NCBI RefSeq assembly: GCF_021347895.1 | Contig: NC_067123.1 | Coordinates: 37,931,571 to 37,995,570 of the forward strand | DNA: 64,000 nt | Reading direction: 5' to 3' | Origin: Acanthochromis polyacanthus | Lineage: Eukaryota; Chordata; Actinopteri; Pomacentridae | Shown: positions 62,798 to 64,000 of the stretch, piece by piece | How positions within the stretch are numbered: the first letter of the stretch is position 1 | Layout: every line of letters begins with the position of its first letter | Notes under the pieces: model-generated | What the model saw: the letters and a program-made list of their open reading frames with translations, nothing else | Told to the model about the DNA's origin: nothing | Databases searched by the model: none | Program-made: the position numbers and the translations under genes

Positions 62798-63280
62798 AAG
62801 CTGCTTAGGCCTAGAGGAATCTTTTATCCCTTGTCAAAACACGGGGCTTGGTGTGCCGTGGTAACTGGAATTATGTTGACAAAGTGTAGGTACATGATGA
62901 TTCAGTGCGTGAAGGCCACTATTAGCCCACTTCAGAATATAAACTTGTCTGATGTGACAAATTCAATCTCATCCTGCAGCATCAACAAAGTGAGCTAATG
63001 ACAAAATGTCTTCAGGAAGAAATCCATTTATTCAAAGTAAGGTGGGTGTCAAATCAGAGTTTGGAGCTTCTGAAGTACACATTACAAAAAGTTGGTGCCT
63101 TAGAGGAGACGGCCTTACAGAGACAAAAACTAAGGAGCAGTCAGGCAGTCCTTGAAAGACGAAATCCAAAGAGTTCACTACAAAGTAGTTGTCTTCAAAC
63201 AAAAATAAAGTGAAAAATAAACAAATGGTAAAACAGGAAAACTTGTGATACCTGAATTTTTAGGTAGGATTTTGGATATA

Positions 63281-64000
63281 CAGTGGTGAGCAAAAGTTTA
63301 CATACACTTGTAAAGACCATGTGTATGATCACAGTCTGTAGTTTCCAGTGACTCTTATAACTCTAAACTCGATGTTTTTGGTAGCTGTCAGCAAGTTTCT
63401 GGCAAGCTTCTGGATGCATCTTTGACCATTCCTCTTGACAGAACGTGTGCAGTTCAACTATTTTTGTTGGCTCTCTTAAGCAGACATGTTTCTTCAGTGC
63501 AGTCCACAGATTCTTGATGGGGTTTAGGTCAGGAGTTTGAGGATCCCAGTCTAAAACCTTGTTTCTGGCCAATTTCTTTACCAATTTTGTTGTGTGTTTG
63601 GGATCATTGTCTCGTCGAACAACCAACCGCATCCAAGATCGAAACTTTTAGCTGGTGATTTTAGATTTTCCTGAAGAATGTGGAGGTAATGCTCCTTCTT
63701 TTTTATTCAGTTTACTTTGTTTAAAGCCCCAGAGCATAATACTACCACCGCCATGCTCGATGGAAGGTGTGGTATTGTTGACGTTAAAGACCTCACCCTC
63801 TCTCTTCCTGGTCATTGTTTCCAAATAGCTCAATTTTTGTTTCACCTGACAGAACTTTCCTCCAAAATGCCTTTTCTTTGTCCATGTGATCGTGAATTGT
63901 GGTGTTTATATTTTTGCCCAGCAGATTTGGGGACATGTCCAGAAGGCCTACAATAAATTAATGAAAGAATCAAAATTTATGATTGTTTCTTGTGATTAAG
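63281..64000 (-). mobile_element. Second Tc1-type element, broken, runs off the right edge
   Basis: After TA at 63279-63280 the terminus starts cagtggtgagcaaaagttta, continuing tacacttgtaaagacc, a typical fish Tc1 end unlike that of the element at 12565. Minus-strand transposase remnants follow. The other terminus is outside the window. Confidence 0.8.
63363..63845 (-). pseudogene. Tc1 transposase remnant with stops and a lost catalytic Glu
   Basis: On the minus strand, fragments appear in order: SIEHGGGSIMLWG (from 63845), a stop near 63647, then RRDNDPKHTTK with the second catalytic Asp, PDLNPIKNLW and CQEEWSKM. The box normally reading NPIENLW has Lys for the catalytic Glu. The region before HGGGS carries frame breaks. 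It is an inactive copy of a family different from the one at 12947-13931, although both copies carry Lys at the Glu position. Confidence 0.85.

Larger units (their letters stand above)
38791..64000 (+). other. rbms3: RBMS3 intron 1, 5' part
   Basis: The sequence follows the phase-0 donor of exon 1, and no piece of RBMS3 exon 2 (the segment leading into the first RRM) is seen to the window end. The intron therefore exceeds 25 kb. Known vertebrate RBMS3 genes have a very large first intron. Apart from the entries listed separately it shows a 14-G run (42709-42722), a GC-richer block with ordered CG words at 40800-41000, and long stretches of AT-rich DNA (39050-40200, 41100-43700, 49020-50450, 52700-55200, 55640-57100, 58660-60050 and 61000-62500) where nothing more can be named. 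Confidence 0.75.

Noticed and set aside
62998..63213. 71-codon + strand frame with coiled-coil-like composition
   Set aside because: No splice sites, no recognisable family, and adjacent to a Tc1 end. Treated as chance.

Overview
The window is vertebrate nuclear DNA from a teleost fish, probably a spiny-rayed (percomorph) one. Evidence: one exon whose product is clearly RBMS3, long AT-rich non-coding stretches, many CA/GA/TG microsatellites, and repeat families typical of fish (Tc1 with long inverted ends, hAT/BED, tRNA-derived SINEs, a LINE tail ending in attctg units). Genus and species cannot be read from this sequence. There is no bacterial-style gene content, no CRISPR array and no operon. 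Nearly all ORFs over 60 codons are chance, intronic or transposon-derived.

Layout. Positions 1-15018 are mostly gene-free and hold mobile-element remnants: a degenerate dispersed repeat (3507-3850), a hAT-like element with a BED zinc-finger exon (8259-8800), a Penelope-like fragment with a hammerhead-like core (about 11038-11280), a SINE (11296-12290) split by a 615-bp inverted-repeat element with a perfect 9-bp target duplication (11411-12025), and a nearly full-length but catalytically dead Tc1 transposon (12565-14150). At 15019-15240 lies a well-formed coding-like exon: long pyrimidine tract, AG acceptor, 222 nt, phase 0 at both ends, gtgagt donor. It is not recognised. It could be an upstream alternative exon of RBMS3 or an exon of another gene. 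From 15241 to about 37329 there is non-coding DNA with more repeats.

The anchor gene is RBMS3 on the + strand. A region of about 1.4 kb (37330-38715) contains only one ATG before the start codon, and that one is a bare start-stop (ATG followed at once by TAA). It reads as promoter plus long 5' UTR. The first coding exon (38716-38790, 25 codons) ends at a GT donor in phase 0. The rest of the window, 38791-64000, is the first part of RBMS3 intron 1, which is very large in known vertebrate RBMS3 genes. The intron carries a possible 42-nt in-frame microexon (40569-40610), several stretches that look like conserved regulatory DNA (notably 46640-47560, 48450-48720, 57340-58660, 60060-60480), microsatellites, a LINE 3' tail, a compact inverted repeat (62754-62797) and a broken Tc1-like element running off the right edge.

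The points most worth checking are the unrecognised exon at 15019-15240, the start-stop 5' UTR of RBMS3, the 9-bp-duplicating element with its ZAD-like zinc-binding ORF, and the hammerhead-like motif. Repeat family names, conservation and splice use are inferred from sequence reading alone. No database search or alignment was run.
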